A stretch of DNA of 29,117 nucleotides. Source: Chara braunii. Its lineage: Eukaryota > Streptophyta > Charophyceae > Charales > Characeae. Both the position numbers and the translations under genes were made by a program. Positions 18,360-27,825 of the stretch are shown here, one piece after another. The notes below the pieces were generated by a model. It searched no databases, was not told the origin of the DNA, and saw nothing but the letters and a program-made list of their open reading frames with translations. Positions within the stretch are counted from its first letter, which is position 1. Each line of letters opens with the position of its first letter. The stretch lies in the NCBI GenBank assembly GCA_003427395.1, contig BFEA01000100.1:99281-128397 (forward strand), written 5' to 3'.

Positions 18360-18680
18360 CTAGTCGTAGCTATCGGACGGATATCCTAGTTGCGGCTGCT
18401 CTACCAGGCACTGGCCCACCTCGTACACTTCACTGCGTTGGTGAATTGGTTGAGGCTGGTACCACTGCTGATGATAGAATATTTCCTCTTTCGGAAGCCC
18501 ATACGGGAGGGGAAAATCCTGCTTGTTCAGACTGTAAGTACCGCGTTCCATGGGCAATTCCCTATGCGGGAGACCCCTACCACCTGGCCAATCTTCTCTT
18601 GGTTGCCAGGTGGGTAGAAGCGACGGACCTGGGCCCCTGACCGGTTCATTTCTCCAAACTTGCTCCCTGTTCCACTCGGG
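18360..18680 (-). pseudogene. Probable ORF1 fragment, Gln/Pro/Tyr-rich
   Basis: On the element strand the frame reads natural, disordered-looking sequence such as GLPKEEIFYHQQWYQPQP and HQRSEVYEVGQCLVEQP, ending in a stop at about 18360. It fits the low-complexity part of a gag-like protein. The upstream edge is where orientation seems to change (about 18680-18700). Confidence 0.4.
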
Positions 18681-18689
18681 GAGAGACCT

Positions 18690-19118
18690 CTGGGGCTCAG
18701 TATCTCCCTACACTGATTGGTGCCGAAGATGTAGGTGGTACTACCATACGGAGGAGAACTGCCCTCGACGTCGGAACGACAAAGTTCGAAACGTAAACGG
18801 CGCCCGACAGGGGGGTCACAGAGCACGCTTTCAAGAACTGGTCTTGAGTCAGGTCAGACCAGATAGGGAGGAAGGGGGAGGAGGAGAGGAGAGAGCCCGG
18901 CCCCAGGAGCCAGTCTCGCATTCTTTTGCAGCGCAAGGTGAGCTCAGACGCACGTCTCAACAGGGCCCACATCCAGTTCGCCAAGATACTCAGGGACAGC
19001 GAAGCTGGAATGCAGCTCCGGTTACGCAGCAACCACATGGCCGGGGGGATCCTTCCCGAGAGTTCAGCAACAGAGATCTTCTAGGTGGCGCGTCAGGGGG
19101 GTACCAGCCCCCCCCCCC
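18690..19118 (+). pseudogene. CCHC zinc knuckle and Arg/Gly-rich tail, in reverse orientation inside the LINE
   Basis: On the + strand, opposite to the LINE, the frame contains DWCRRCRWYYHTEENCPRRR (about 18716-18775), an exact C-x2-C-x4-H-x4-C zinc knuckle as found at the end of gag-like ORF1 proteins. A basic, Gly/Gln/Pro-rich tail follows. The block ends at a C11-A-G8 foldback (19108-19127). The knuckle is what should follow the RNA-binding domain at 19158-19860 on the other strand. An inversion of this segment, real or from assembly, is the simplest reading. Confidence 0.6.
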
Positions 19119-19157
19119 AGGGGGGGGAGACGGGTGTTGGCGTCAAAACCTGCCCGG

Positions 19158-19860
19158 TCAGGGCCTCCTTTCGCCTCCTCGAGATTCAATTACCAGTTCA
19201 TCATCTATGCGGTACCGCGCATCTAACGGCATGTCGAACTTTACGTTCATCAGTTTCGGCCGATCCTTGTCATACTCTGGGCTGTGCACTACAAGGACTT
19301 CTCCGAAGATTCCCTTGATTGCGCTCAGCAGATAGTAGTACGCTTCCAGTGGTACTCTCAGCTCCATTATCCAAAACTTCGTGGCTGCCTCTTGTATACG
19401 GGCACTCTGCATCTCCAGCTTGGATAATCCTGGTTTGAAGAGGACTGAGTACTCCTTCTGTTCCAATTTGATCTTCAGTTCCCCTTCCTGCAGAAGTTGC
19501 AGTAGCCAGTCTGCGATTTCCTTGGCTTTTGCAACGTACGAAGCGACATTTGGGCCTTCGAATTTCACTCGGCCCCTCCTAACACGTGGTTCGAACAGAC
19601 TCTTCGCTGTCCACCCATCTTCGTAAGCCCGTACCAGGTCCTCCTTAACTTGTCTGGTCAGGTTGCGAGCCTCCCCCTGGAAAATTACTAGGACTGAACG
19701 CTCCTTCAGGAACTGATCTTTCACCTAGTTGACCATCTCATTTACTACAAACCTTTTCCCTTCCCCATCTTCCACCTCCTCTCCTAGACATAGGTCGTCT
19801 GGGCATACCCCTTTGTCATAGCATCGCCTAACAGATTCTCGTACCCTGGACCGGTTTTCT
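19158..19860 (-). pseudogene. LINE ORF1 gag-like RNA-binding domain (DUF4283-like)
   Basis: An open frame of 188 codons from 19724 contains RRGRVKFEGPNVASYVAKAK, FWIMELRVPLEAYYYLLSAI and GEVLVVHSPEYDKDRPKLMN, then VKFDMPLDARYRIDDELVI. This follows the layout of the gag-like domain of plant LINE ORF1 (W-I-x-L-x-x-L-P...G-x-x-x...A-R). The same frame continues upstream through one stop (TAG about 19725-19729) into LTVEENRSRVRESVRRCYDK. The role in the family is binding element RNA in ribonucleoprotein particles. Confidence 0.65.
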
Positions 19861-20061
19861 TCAACAGTCAGGGGGACCGGACGCTACTGGGACTGCCCCA
19901 TTCTCGGGACCCCTTCCATTGCCGCCCTTGCCCTCGAAGCACACCTGAAGATTGCCTTTTGCGTTTGATGGGAGGTGAGAGTTTGGGTAGAACTGGCCAC
20001 TATTTGAACAGAATTGATCTCGGACTTTGAGCGGACCTGTCTGCACTGGACAATGACTCAC
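19861..20061 (-). pseudogene. Possible N-terminal part of LINE ORF1
   Basis: A 66-codon open frame on the element strand directly upstream of the gag-like domain, in another frame. The composition is polar, with Gly/Asn-rich GKGGNGRGPENGAVPVASGP. Only position and composition support it as ORF1 N terminus. Confidence 0.3.
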
Positions 20062-21560
20062 TGTGCATGACCCTTAAGTGTACAAATTGTCCCACTCTCT
20101 CCATGACATTACCCTGTTTACTATTGCGGACGAGAAACTCCAGTTCAGATTCTACCTACACTTCCGAGATCGTGTAAGGAATAATCGTTAACCAACCAAA
20201 TTCGGGTCCACATCTACTGATGATACGTGTGTGATTGTTCTTAATCCAAGATACCACCTTTAAAGCCGCGCCAAAACAAACTTAACTGCTGAATCGTTCG
20301 AATCTGCAAAAAGCATAACATATCCTAACAATTTCCAGGCGAATGTTCACGAAGTTCCTTACTATCTCCGACCACCGTGTTCTTACACCAAGGGGCCACC
20401 TTCAAAGCCACGCCCAAACAATCTTAACAACTGAAGCGTTTGAAACTGCAAGATTTGAAGCAAAACATAGCCTAATGATTACCAGGCGAATGTTCACGAA
20501 GTGCCTTACTATCTCCGACCTTTGTAATCCCCAGCCCTCGTAGGCGGACAGGCAATCCTCCTCGGATCAGTCCGATACAACCCCGATGTTTAACCTATCC
20601 AACCCTCTTAACCTGGCCGGCGATCCAACACGAATTATGTATCACACCATCTTTCCCCGTTAGATACCTAATCCCTGGTTCCCAATCCTGGTCGGCGAAG
20701 CCTAGAGTACAATCGAGTCAAAACTTGTGCACAAAATTTGGAAACTTACTGTGAACCCGGTGATAATTCGCCGTCAGCTCCAACTGAAACCCAACTCTCC
20801 GTCGCCTGTCCACTTTGCCCTTCAGAACGCCGCCCTGTACCCTATCTGTATACAAGTAAGAGCAGCCTTCAGTTCTGATCTCTAGCCACGAAGTCGAAGA
20901 AGCTACTTGTTGCCTCACCACCTGGTAAAATTGGTGACCTCCGATAACTCGAGCGATTTACCTTCTCCGAGGAAAGGCGGTAAGGCAGGCTACACTCCAG
21001 GTGTTTCTCCTGAACGCCCAATATACCCCATATGATGGGCCATATCCACCCATTTTCGTGTGTAACGTCCAGCAAAACAGAAGACAAGCAATCCCTTGTC
21101 CCCCTCTCGATGACCGCAGATGTATACACTCTGCGAGCATCGCTGGGAGCATTCACCATCAACAGTAACTACAGCCCAATTCCATCGTATTTCACCACTG
21201 GGCTATGTCCATTGCCAGCTTCCACCCACTACCCTGTATGAGTCCCAGGTGTACTGATCTTGGACTGCAGTTCTATTACTCCTCCTACGACGGTAGTTGG
21301 TAATTAATTTCTGAAACCACCGCAGAGAACATTCACCATCTCGAGTAACTTCCTACCCTACTCCTGCCCTAAGACTACCAGGGGGACGACACCGCGTACA
21401 GGCAAAGCCCCTCTCCCAAAGAGGAAGAGCGCGGCACATTCACCGTTTTCCGTAACGACGGCGGGAGAATCGGCCCAGTAGTGCCCAACGCACTATTCGT
21501 GTACGACGACGGCCGTCAGCGGAGCGCTAACGCTACCCGCCCGCTAACGCCGCTCCACTC
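20062..21560 (-). other. Probable LINE 5' region, non-coding
   Basis: No open frame on either strand looks coding. The stretch is assigned to the LINE because the target-site duplication places the element's 5' end at 21560. It contains a two-copy tandem repeat (20231-20520). It also has three scattered matches to CATTCACC followed by GTAAC a few bases later (about 21151, 21329 and 21437). The last 100 bases before the boundary are GC-rich. Confidence 0.45.
20231..20520. repeat. Two-copy ~145-bp imperfect tandem repeat in the LINE 5' region
   Basis: Unit A (20231-20372) and unit B (20373-20520) share TGTTCTTA...CCA near their starts (20236 and 20378) and AGGCGAATGTTCACGAAG at 20337 and 20484, with CCTTACTATCTCCGACC after it. 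Tandem monomers near the 5' end are known in some LINE families, where they carry promoter function; that role here is inference. Confidence 0.75.
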
Positions 21561-21743
21561 ACGCGCCGGGCTTCACTCGTGCAAAGAAATTCTGATTTCT
21601 TCCTTAAAAAAAAAAAAATCCAGAAAAAACGGTTGTCAGTTCCGTCGTTTTCTACTTCAGAAGTAAGAAGAGATCACTTTGAGAGATCGCGACCCTCATC
21701 ATGACTGAATCTGGGCCGCAAGAACCCTACCATACAGACTGCA
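21561..21743 (+). repeat. 210-bp tandem repeat R1, right part
   Basis: Begins with the right target-site duplication of the LINE (21561-21574) and continues ACTCGTGCAAAGAAATTCTG. It aligns with R2 (21744-21965) from 21788 onward, including ACGGTTGTCAGTT, CGTCGTTTTCTACTTCAGAA, GAGAGATCGCGACCCTCATC and AACCCTACCATACAGACTGCA. Joined to 12483-12523 it makes a full unit of 210 bp. Confidence 0.8.
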
Positions 21744-21965
21744 ATTACCGTTGAGGTTCTGACAGGTTGGATGCGTCGGGCGACACTCATGCAAAGAAAT
21801 TCTGATTTTCTTCCCTTACGTTTTTTTCTTTTTATTAAAAAAAACAAAATTCCAGGAAAAACGGTTGTCAGTTTCGTCGTTTTCTACTTCAGAACGTTTT
21901 GAGAGATCGCGACCCTCATCACAACTGAATCTGGCCTGCAAGAACCCTACCATACAGACTGCAAT
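21744..21965 (+). repeat. 210-bp tandem repeat R2 (uninterrupted copy)
   Basis: Second, complete copy, starting ATTACCGTTGAGGTTCTGAC and ending CATACAGACTGCA. It is about 85-90% like R1 by eye, with an expanded T/A-rich middle (21820-21847). A 15-bp piece of its end, AACCCTACCATACAG, is repeated at 21966-21980. Its origin is unknown. Confidence 0.8.
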
Positions 21966-22860
21966 AACCCTACCATACAGTGTCACGCAGTGTTACCTGG
22001 AGTACAGGTTACTAAAACCTTTAAGGCCAACGCGCGGGGTCGAGCGCATCGGTCCGGCACCGCACCAGGGCAGCGCGGGACCCTCCCGGCCGCGTCACGC
22101 AGGAGTTGGTTTAAATCCTTCGTCGCAGATAAACACATGTGGAGCTTCCTTAAGCCGCTCCGACCGAGTGCGCCAGCCATACCTCTCGCAAGCCCCTACG
22201 GCAGGATAGGGCCTACGCGACGCACGACTTACCTACACCTTACGGGAGCTGTCACCTCCCTTCGATGGGCGTATCCCCGCCGAGCTACCAGTCAACAGTA
22301 CGAAAGTTAATCAGTTGCAATCGCAAAGGTGGACCAGTCGAGGGCGTTTCTCGTTCGCTGTAGCATAGGGGGCACGCGGGGTAATACGCCTATCGAGCCC
22401 GCACGCGAACCGACATCTTGGGGGGGCTGAAGTCCCAAGCGCGGCTCGACGTCGGTCGACTAGGACGCATCCCACACACCACGCGCACATCACTCTAACA
22501 AGCACAATGCACAACAACACACACGCATACGCACGAAACGACACACACGAACAACGCGACAACGCTCCTAGCCCCTCGGTAGCCAACCCATAACTTTTCG
22601 ATGCGCAAATCAAATGGGCGTCGCACGCGAGACTTAGTATAAAACCGCGCGGACGCAGGGCTAACTCATATCGACTCGCAGATGCAAATATGCGCAAGCA
22701 GTCGCAACAATGACGTACTATGTAGTACCCATACTCATGCGGTCCTCGTTAATCTCAAGGATCGCATTCGACACTCAAGTGTCGGCTAACACGCGGCTTG
22801 AGGGTTAATCTCTCGACGCAGGACAACCGCCATGCGCGGTTGAAGACCACACACCCTCTT
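21966..22860. other. GC- and CA-rich intergenic DNA without recognised features
   Basis: No open frame here looks coding on either strand. CA-rich stretches occur at about 22480-22560. I found no tRNA- or rRNA-like sequence. Confidence 0.5.
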
Positions 22861-22867
22861 CTGCACT

Positions 22868-22981
22868 CTGTGCACAGTGGGTGGTACACAGGTCCATACC
22901 TGTGGTGGCTGTCGCTTCTTACTGCCCTGGAGACGAGCCTTACTCCAGGCCTGGGCGAAAGTCAAGGGGTTTGACCTTGAC
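22868..22981. ncRNA. Cluster of four short stem-loops, possible structured RNA
   Basis: Four perfect inverted repeats follow each other in 114 bases. They are CTGTGCACAG (22868-22877); CACAGGT/ACCTGTG (22887-22893 / 22898-22904); CCTGGAG/CTCCAGG (22926-22932 / 22943-22949); and GTCAAGG/CCTTGAC (22961-22967 / 22975-22981). The density is higher than I would expect by chance. The segment could be a structured RNA or a foldback-rich repeat; I recognise no known family. Confidence 0.3.
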
Positions 22982-23819
22982 GGCTGCCACGAACTACAAC
23001 GTCCAACCATACAACTCTAAAAAGTAAGAATAAAATGGGAATCTCTCTTCTCTCTCAAGACAAAATCTGGTTAACCCTCATGCACAATTGCAGTAGGTCT
23101 CACAAATATTCGGGGCACTCGTAAATATATGAGGTCTGATTTTATAGGACGATCACTTCTCACAGTCATAGCGCAACTCCTCTCAACCACATATGTATGT
23201 AATCGCAGGCAATCACATCCAGAGTTCGAACCACAAACGCAACTACAATCACATCAAAAATTCATCCAGAAGTCCACACACTACACGGGGTCAACTTCAA
23301 TCATTCTTTGTACTCATACACCTTGCTTTAGCCATGCAAACCTCAACCTCAGGGCAACCTCCCCGCAATAAAAATACTCAATATCTTCGTTAAATGGCCA
23401 TTCAATAAAGTCCGGGTAAAAACACAACAAAACAAATAAACCACTGGGCTAAAGCCTTTAGGTTGAGCGGCAGGAGTGAATTGGAGTTGAGTCGCAAACC
23501 GACGAATCGGCAACCGACCTGTTATCAGTGATAACAGAAGGTGATCCTCAAGGGATAAAGCTGAATCTGGTCCTGAACTTGAATCAAACGATCAAGAAGA
23601 CCTATAACACATGGCAGGTCAATGCCCCAGGTTAAACCTATAAGTCCATGGAGAACAATCTTCATATCATGATCTTACACAAATCATCATAGTTAACTAT
23701 ATCTAAGCCTACCTCTAAGCAAGTTCCCAAAGAAAGGTAGACTCATGGCAAAATTTCCCTTATTCAGAGCGGACTACCAGAATCGTCACCTGTCAAAATA
23801 TAATCTGTCTCCATTAAAC
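22982..23819. other. AT-rich intergenic DNA
   Basis: No coding or RNA gene seen. Contains a perfect 9-1-9 palindrome, CTGTTATCA-G-TGATAACAG (23519-23537), and otherwise unremarkable A/T-rich sequence leading into the 122-bp repeat array. Confidence 0.5.
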
Positions 23820-24434
23820 TAAGAAAATTTTGGCAGCGCTTCCCGTAGGAAAAGTGTCTTTCCAGAAATTATATAAGTCCAAATATGAAAGCAGAAATAA
23901 TCTCCAACTCTTGAAAGTCAAATTTTGTCTAACTCCCTGAATTAGTAAAAATTTGGGCAGCACTCCCTTTAGAAAAGGAGACTCCTCAGATTTATACTAA
24001 GTCAGATCTGAACTCAAAAGATAACTAGAGTTCAACTTAGACAAGATTTAATTGACTCCTTAGTTTCGCAGAAATTTCGGCAGCACTCCTTTTAGAAAAA
24101 CATTATTCCAAAATTTATACAAAGCTAAGTCCAGAACTTGAGAATAACTTCGACTTCTCAAAGTCCAATTTTGTCAACTCCCTTAATTAGCGAAAATTTG
24201 GGCAACACTCCCTTTAGAAAAGAAGACTTTCCAAATTTTTACTAGGTCAGATATAAAGAAAAGACAAGTTGAACTTAGGCAATTCAAAAATTGACTAACT
24301 CCTTGGATTTGTAGAAATTTCGGTAACGCTTCCCGTAGAGAAAGTAGCTTGTCAAGATTTATACAAAGCCAAGTACAAAAAATGATCCCAGAAAATACAA
24401 GAATTGACCTAAGTAAAAAAACTATCACAGAAAA
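23820..24434. repeat. Five-copy ~122-bp degenerate tandem repeat
   Basis: The core AAATTTnGGCAGCaCTCCCTTTAG recurs with its GGCA anchor at 23832, 23956, 24079, 24201 and 24322, a spacing of 121-124 bp. Each copy continues to a TTTATAC-AAG-like segment about 30 bases later. Copies 2 and 4 resemble each other (TTTGGGCA, CCCTTTAGAAAAG). Copies 1 and 5 share GCTTCCCGTAG. Such repeats occur in LTRs and centromere-adjacent arrays of plants; the type here is not known. Confidence 0.8.
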
Positions 24435-24630
24435 TACAGGAATTAAAACTAACTCCTATGGCTCTAGCACACGGCGAGGAGCTAAGGCAACTGCCTATCA
24501 AACAGGAACTCAGATAAGTAGTGATCTCACTCAGCCACATGCAAGCCAGACCACAAAGGTAAGTACTCTCACCATCCCAAAGTATACCTGAACAAACAAT
24601 AGTTCATGATTTTTCTATGATTTAATCTCT

Positions 24631-25500
24631 TACACCGAGCTTACATAAGGTGTAAAGTCAGACCACCCAATCTTATGGAATGCGCCTAACTTAGCCACAG
24701 AATATACACAAAACAGATGGCACAAGTACTTTTCTCTTCTTTGGGCATACGACTAGACCATTCTAGTCGCCCTGAACTGTTTAAAATATCCAAATTATAT
24801 ATATTTGTCTTCCATTTATCTTCTAAGGCTGCATATGACTGAACTAACTTAAGTTCAGTCTGCCCCAGTTTACCACCAGTTTTATTCTTAATTATACTCT
24901 CTTCAGGTTGTGATAGGTTATAGTCAGACCACCTAAACTTATAGAACAGTCTGATTAGCTCGTTCTTAAATAGAATAGTAATAAAGTATAGCCAAGTTAT
25001 AACCATTGGGTTCCAGCATGTGCGAGGCTTCGAGTTAGACCCCCTGAAATTACAAAAGGGTCTAACTCTCTGCCAAGTTCATTTCTCTCTGAGCCATCAT
25101 GTGTGTGGCATTGAGTCAGACCCCCTAAACTTACAGAAGGGTCTGTCCCTTTGCCAAGGTTTACTTTTTTAAAATAAAAGCAAGAAGAGACTGAGCCACC
25201 TGAACTTACAGAACAGCTCGGTCCCCTCATTCAGAAGCCAAAGAAACAGATAAAACCCTAATGAAAAGAAGGCAACCCAAGACACCAAAACTTATTGAAT
25301 GCCCTGAGTCCCTGAAAATCGAGCACAATCAAACCCTCGCAAGTCAGAGCAGTCAGGTCACCTAAACTTATAGAGCAGCCTGACCCTTCATAAACAATCA
25401 GACCCCCTAAACTTATAGAAGGGTTTGACGCTCCATACAAACCAAAATAAACAAGGCACTGAGTCTCCCCAAACTTATAGGGACTTCCCAGCCTTAATGA
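24631..25500. repeat. Field of hairpins with conserved loop and variable complementary stems
   Basis: A loop close to CCTAAACTTATAGAA recurs, each time flanked by arms complementary to each other but different between copies. The copies are TACACC/GGTGTA 24631-24654 (divergent loop); TCAGAC/GTCTGA 24924-24954; GAGTTAGACCC/GGGTCTAACTC 25032-25068; CAGACCC/GGGTCTG 25117-25145; GACTGAGC/GCTCGGTC 25189-25223; GTCAGG/CCTGAC 25352-25384; and TCAGACCC/GGGTTTGA 25398-25428. Degenerate copies with weak stems lie near 24658, 25271 and 25453. Two further hairpins with other loops are at 24750-24769 and 24837-24860. I know no family with this design. Confidence 0.7.
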
Positions 25501-27524
25501 CCCAGTCAAACCCTCAATCAAAACAGTCCTTAGTCCTGTCTTCCCCAGATGTAATTCCTTTCAGCAATCTGAATTCACACAATCAATAAAGTTGAAACTG
25601 AACTTGAACATACATTCATTTACTTAGTCTGGTTCAGTGTCCCGAAAGTCAAACCAAAAATAAGGTAGGGCTGCATTTCATATATTCAGCCAGCGATGGA
25701 ATGGGTAATACAGATAGGGGATATAACTGGTTTATAGATGGAAGGCAGCCGGTTACCTGTCGGTTCCCTGCCTCCAGAACTCCTCCTGAGTTCCAGCAGA
25801 GCTCCTGTAATCGGTGGGATGACTCCCCGCAGAGTCTTGCTGCAGTCCTACGGGTTGCAGTCCCGCCTGCCGCCTTCCTCTCAGAACCAACAGACTAGAC
25901 TTGGAGTAAGAGAGGCAAAAGTAGACAATTTTTGACACTCTCAGATAGAAGGGGGATGTTCTCAGACTTGCGGGAGAGGGCCTTGGTATCTTTAATCACC
26001 TGAGGACCCCGCAATGGTGGCCAAAACGCGCAGTCTCCAGTCACTTCTGAAGTCAAACAGCCGGCTGTCGGCTCAGCGACAACCCTCTAAGTCGCAGCAA
26101 TAGCCCCCCCCCTCCTCCCCCTGAACTTACACCCCTGGGCTTCTACGCAAGCGCATACTCAACAGCAAGGCGTAGTCTCAATGAGGATGGATATTCAGCG
26201 AGGATTGCAGTAGGAGGTGCTGCGATGCCGCTATCGACCCCCAGTCAATGCAGCAAACGGCCGCTGTTCTCCGTGTGCCACAACAGTTCGTGTCCTTGAA
26301 GCTTCAGCCGCAACAGCAGACTCCGGTCCCTTAACGATGGCGCTGGGCTACACTGCAGTACCAGCCTTAATAAGTGAGCAGCGAGGTCATAGGAAGTAAC
26401 CAGCGGGCACAGACCGCGTTTAGGACCAGCAGCACCGCCAACAAGGGCTCTTTCACTAGTTGCAGACGATTGATGGCGATACTCCCCTTTTGAATACACG
26501 ACACTGACAACAGTGCCCCTTTTTACAGCAAGGCGGTAACCCAGCAGTCTCCGAACTGACCACGCCTGCCGTTGGCCATCAGCAGCAGTAACCAAAGTGC
26601 ATGGGTCGCTGACCTTGTTGTCCTTCACCACGGCCAGGTACATGCCTTTACTAATTACGGTAGGCAGGCTCCTTTCTCACCTCCCGCACGCACCTTTCTA
26701 ACAGGTAGGTCTCCCTCCCTGCAGCTACCCTCATAGTCCAGCCGCTGCCTCCAGGCTGCGGCAACAACCCTCCTTTCAGCCCAGCCGGTCCCCTCACACT
26801 GTAGTACTGCCCTCCTTTATGAGGGGCGCAGCAATCCGTATAAACGCAATGTATGCAGGTTCCCGTAGGCAGCAGAAGGTTGCTGTGGCACATAGTAGCA
26901 TCCCAGTATTCTCCGCAGCAGCAGCAATCTAGCACAATGTCTCCACCAGTAACAGTTTAATCAACCGAAAATCAAGTGCAACAACCAGCACGACGAAGTA
27001 AAGGGCGTGATAGTGTTGCCACGATGCTACGGCTCCAGCGCCGGTCACCTGCTACTTCAATCCGACAAGGGAAGCTGCATCCCGGTCAACAAGCAAGCCT
27101 GCAGTCCCTGGCGGTCGGTCTCCTCCTTCACTTCAGTCCGGCGGTCAGCTAAGCAACGTGCAGATTAGCAGATAAGCCTTCAGCCTCTTGGCTAGCCACA
27201 CGCTGTTCTGATTGGAAAGCCAAGCAAAGCTGGGATAAATCTTACTTCGAGATCTTGGGAGCACATTGCTCCCAACCTGTGGCCCCGTCCTTCACTCCTT
27301 CCGCTCCATAACGCAGGCAACACTTCGGTCAGGGAGAGCACAACAGTGGCGGCCGTCAGAAGAGAAGCGCTGACGGCAGGATGGAGTCGGCCTCTGGCAG
27401 GCCACACGAGCTCCATGTGAATCTTCCGTCGGAACGTAGGAACGTCCGTTACCACTTTGAATCTGCCCCTCCCGTTTGCAGCCTGTCGTGGCTCGACTTT
27501 CGTTTGTCTCGCATCGCCACTACT
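25501..27524. other. Long intergenic region without recognised genes
   Basis: Open frames of 60-130 codons occur on both strands, including two Cys-rich or basic frames on the - strand (26245-26643 and 26651-26935). None shows a domain, and codon pattern gives no support. The region is rich in CAGCAG/CTGCTG-like words. A short loop-like word, CTGAACTTACA, at about 26121 recalls the hairpin field upstream. Confidence 0.45.
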
Positions 27525-27534
27525 CTAAGGTAAG
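27525..27534 (+). promoter_or_regulatory. Possible 5' splice site ahead of the CT microsatellite
   Basis: TAAGGTAAGT matches the eukaryotic donor consensus AG|GTAAGT and is followed at once by a CT-rich tract. It could end a 5' exon on the + strand whose gene lies beyond the window. Only the short motif supports this. Confidence 0.2.
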
Positions 27535-27536
27535 TG

Positions 27537-27538
<2 letters not shown>

Positions 27539-27593
<55 letters not shown>
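27539..27593. repeat. (CT)27 microsatellite
   Basis: Twenty-seven uninterrupted CT units and a final C. Frames through it encode Leu-Ser or Arg-Glu repeats that are not genes. CT/GA tracts often sit in plant 5' UTRs and core promoters, which fits the donor-like site just upstream, but this is only suggestive. Confidence 0.95.
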
Positions 27594-27595
<2 letters not shown>

Positions 27596-27825
27596 GTTCA
27601 TTGCTTTGGTGCCTGCTCGTCGACTGACTCGTACCCCCCCCCTTTTTGCTCCGCTGCTAGCTTCCGCCACTTTCCCACAACCACATAGGGAAATCGAATG
27701 AATCTACCGGTATAACCCGGAAATATACATTGATATCCTTCAAAAAAGTTCCCTTTTTCCGAGCGCAGCACCATACACCTACAACTCCTAAACTAGCCCT
27801 TCTTTCTGCTTTCTGACCGCGTCAC

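Larger units (their letters stand above)
12524..21560 (-). mobile_element. L1-type LINE (non-LTR retrotransposon), degenerate, about 9 kb
   Basis: Read on the - strand, the order is a 5' region, ORF1 (gag-like), ORF2 (apurinic-type endonuclease, reverse transcriptase, zf-RVT), a 3' UTR and poly-A, as in plant L1 elements. The poly-A is the T-run at 12524-12551. The bases next to it, ACGCGCCGGACTTC (12510-12523), recur at 21561-21574 with one mismatch, giving a 14-bp target-site duplication. Removing 12524-21574 rebuilds a 210-bp repeat unit that aligns with the neighbouring copy 21744-21965. Stops, frameshifts and an apparent inversion make it inactive. The 5' boundary rests on the target-site argument, because 20062-21560 has no coding evidence. 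Confidence 0.75.

Noticed and set aside
23220-23236. GAGTTCGAACCA resembling a tRNA T-loop
   Set aside because: Flanking bases do not form the 5-bp T-stem, and no acceptor, D or anticodon arm is found on either strand.
23519-23537. Palindrome with a TATCAGTGATA core like the bacterial tet operator
   Set aside because: No repressor gene or bacterial context; the match is short and incomplete, and palindromes are common in this window.
26245-26935. Two adjacent - strand frames, one Cys-rich
   Set aside because: Different frames, no recognisable motif and no repeat or splice evidence; too weak to call a gene.
27449-27688. Leu-Ser and Arg-Glu repeat proteins
   Set aside because: They are translations of the CT microsatellite.
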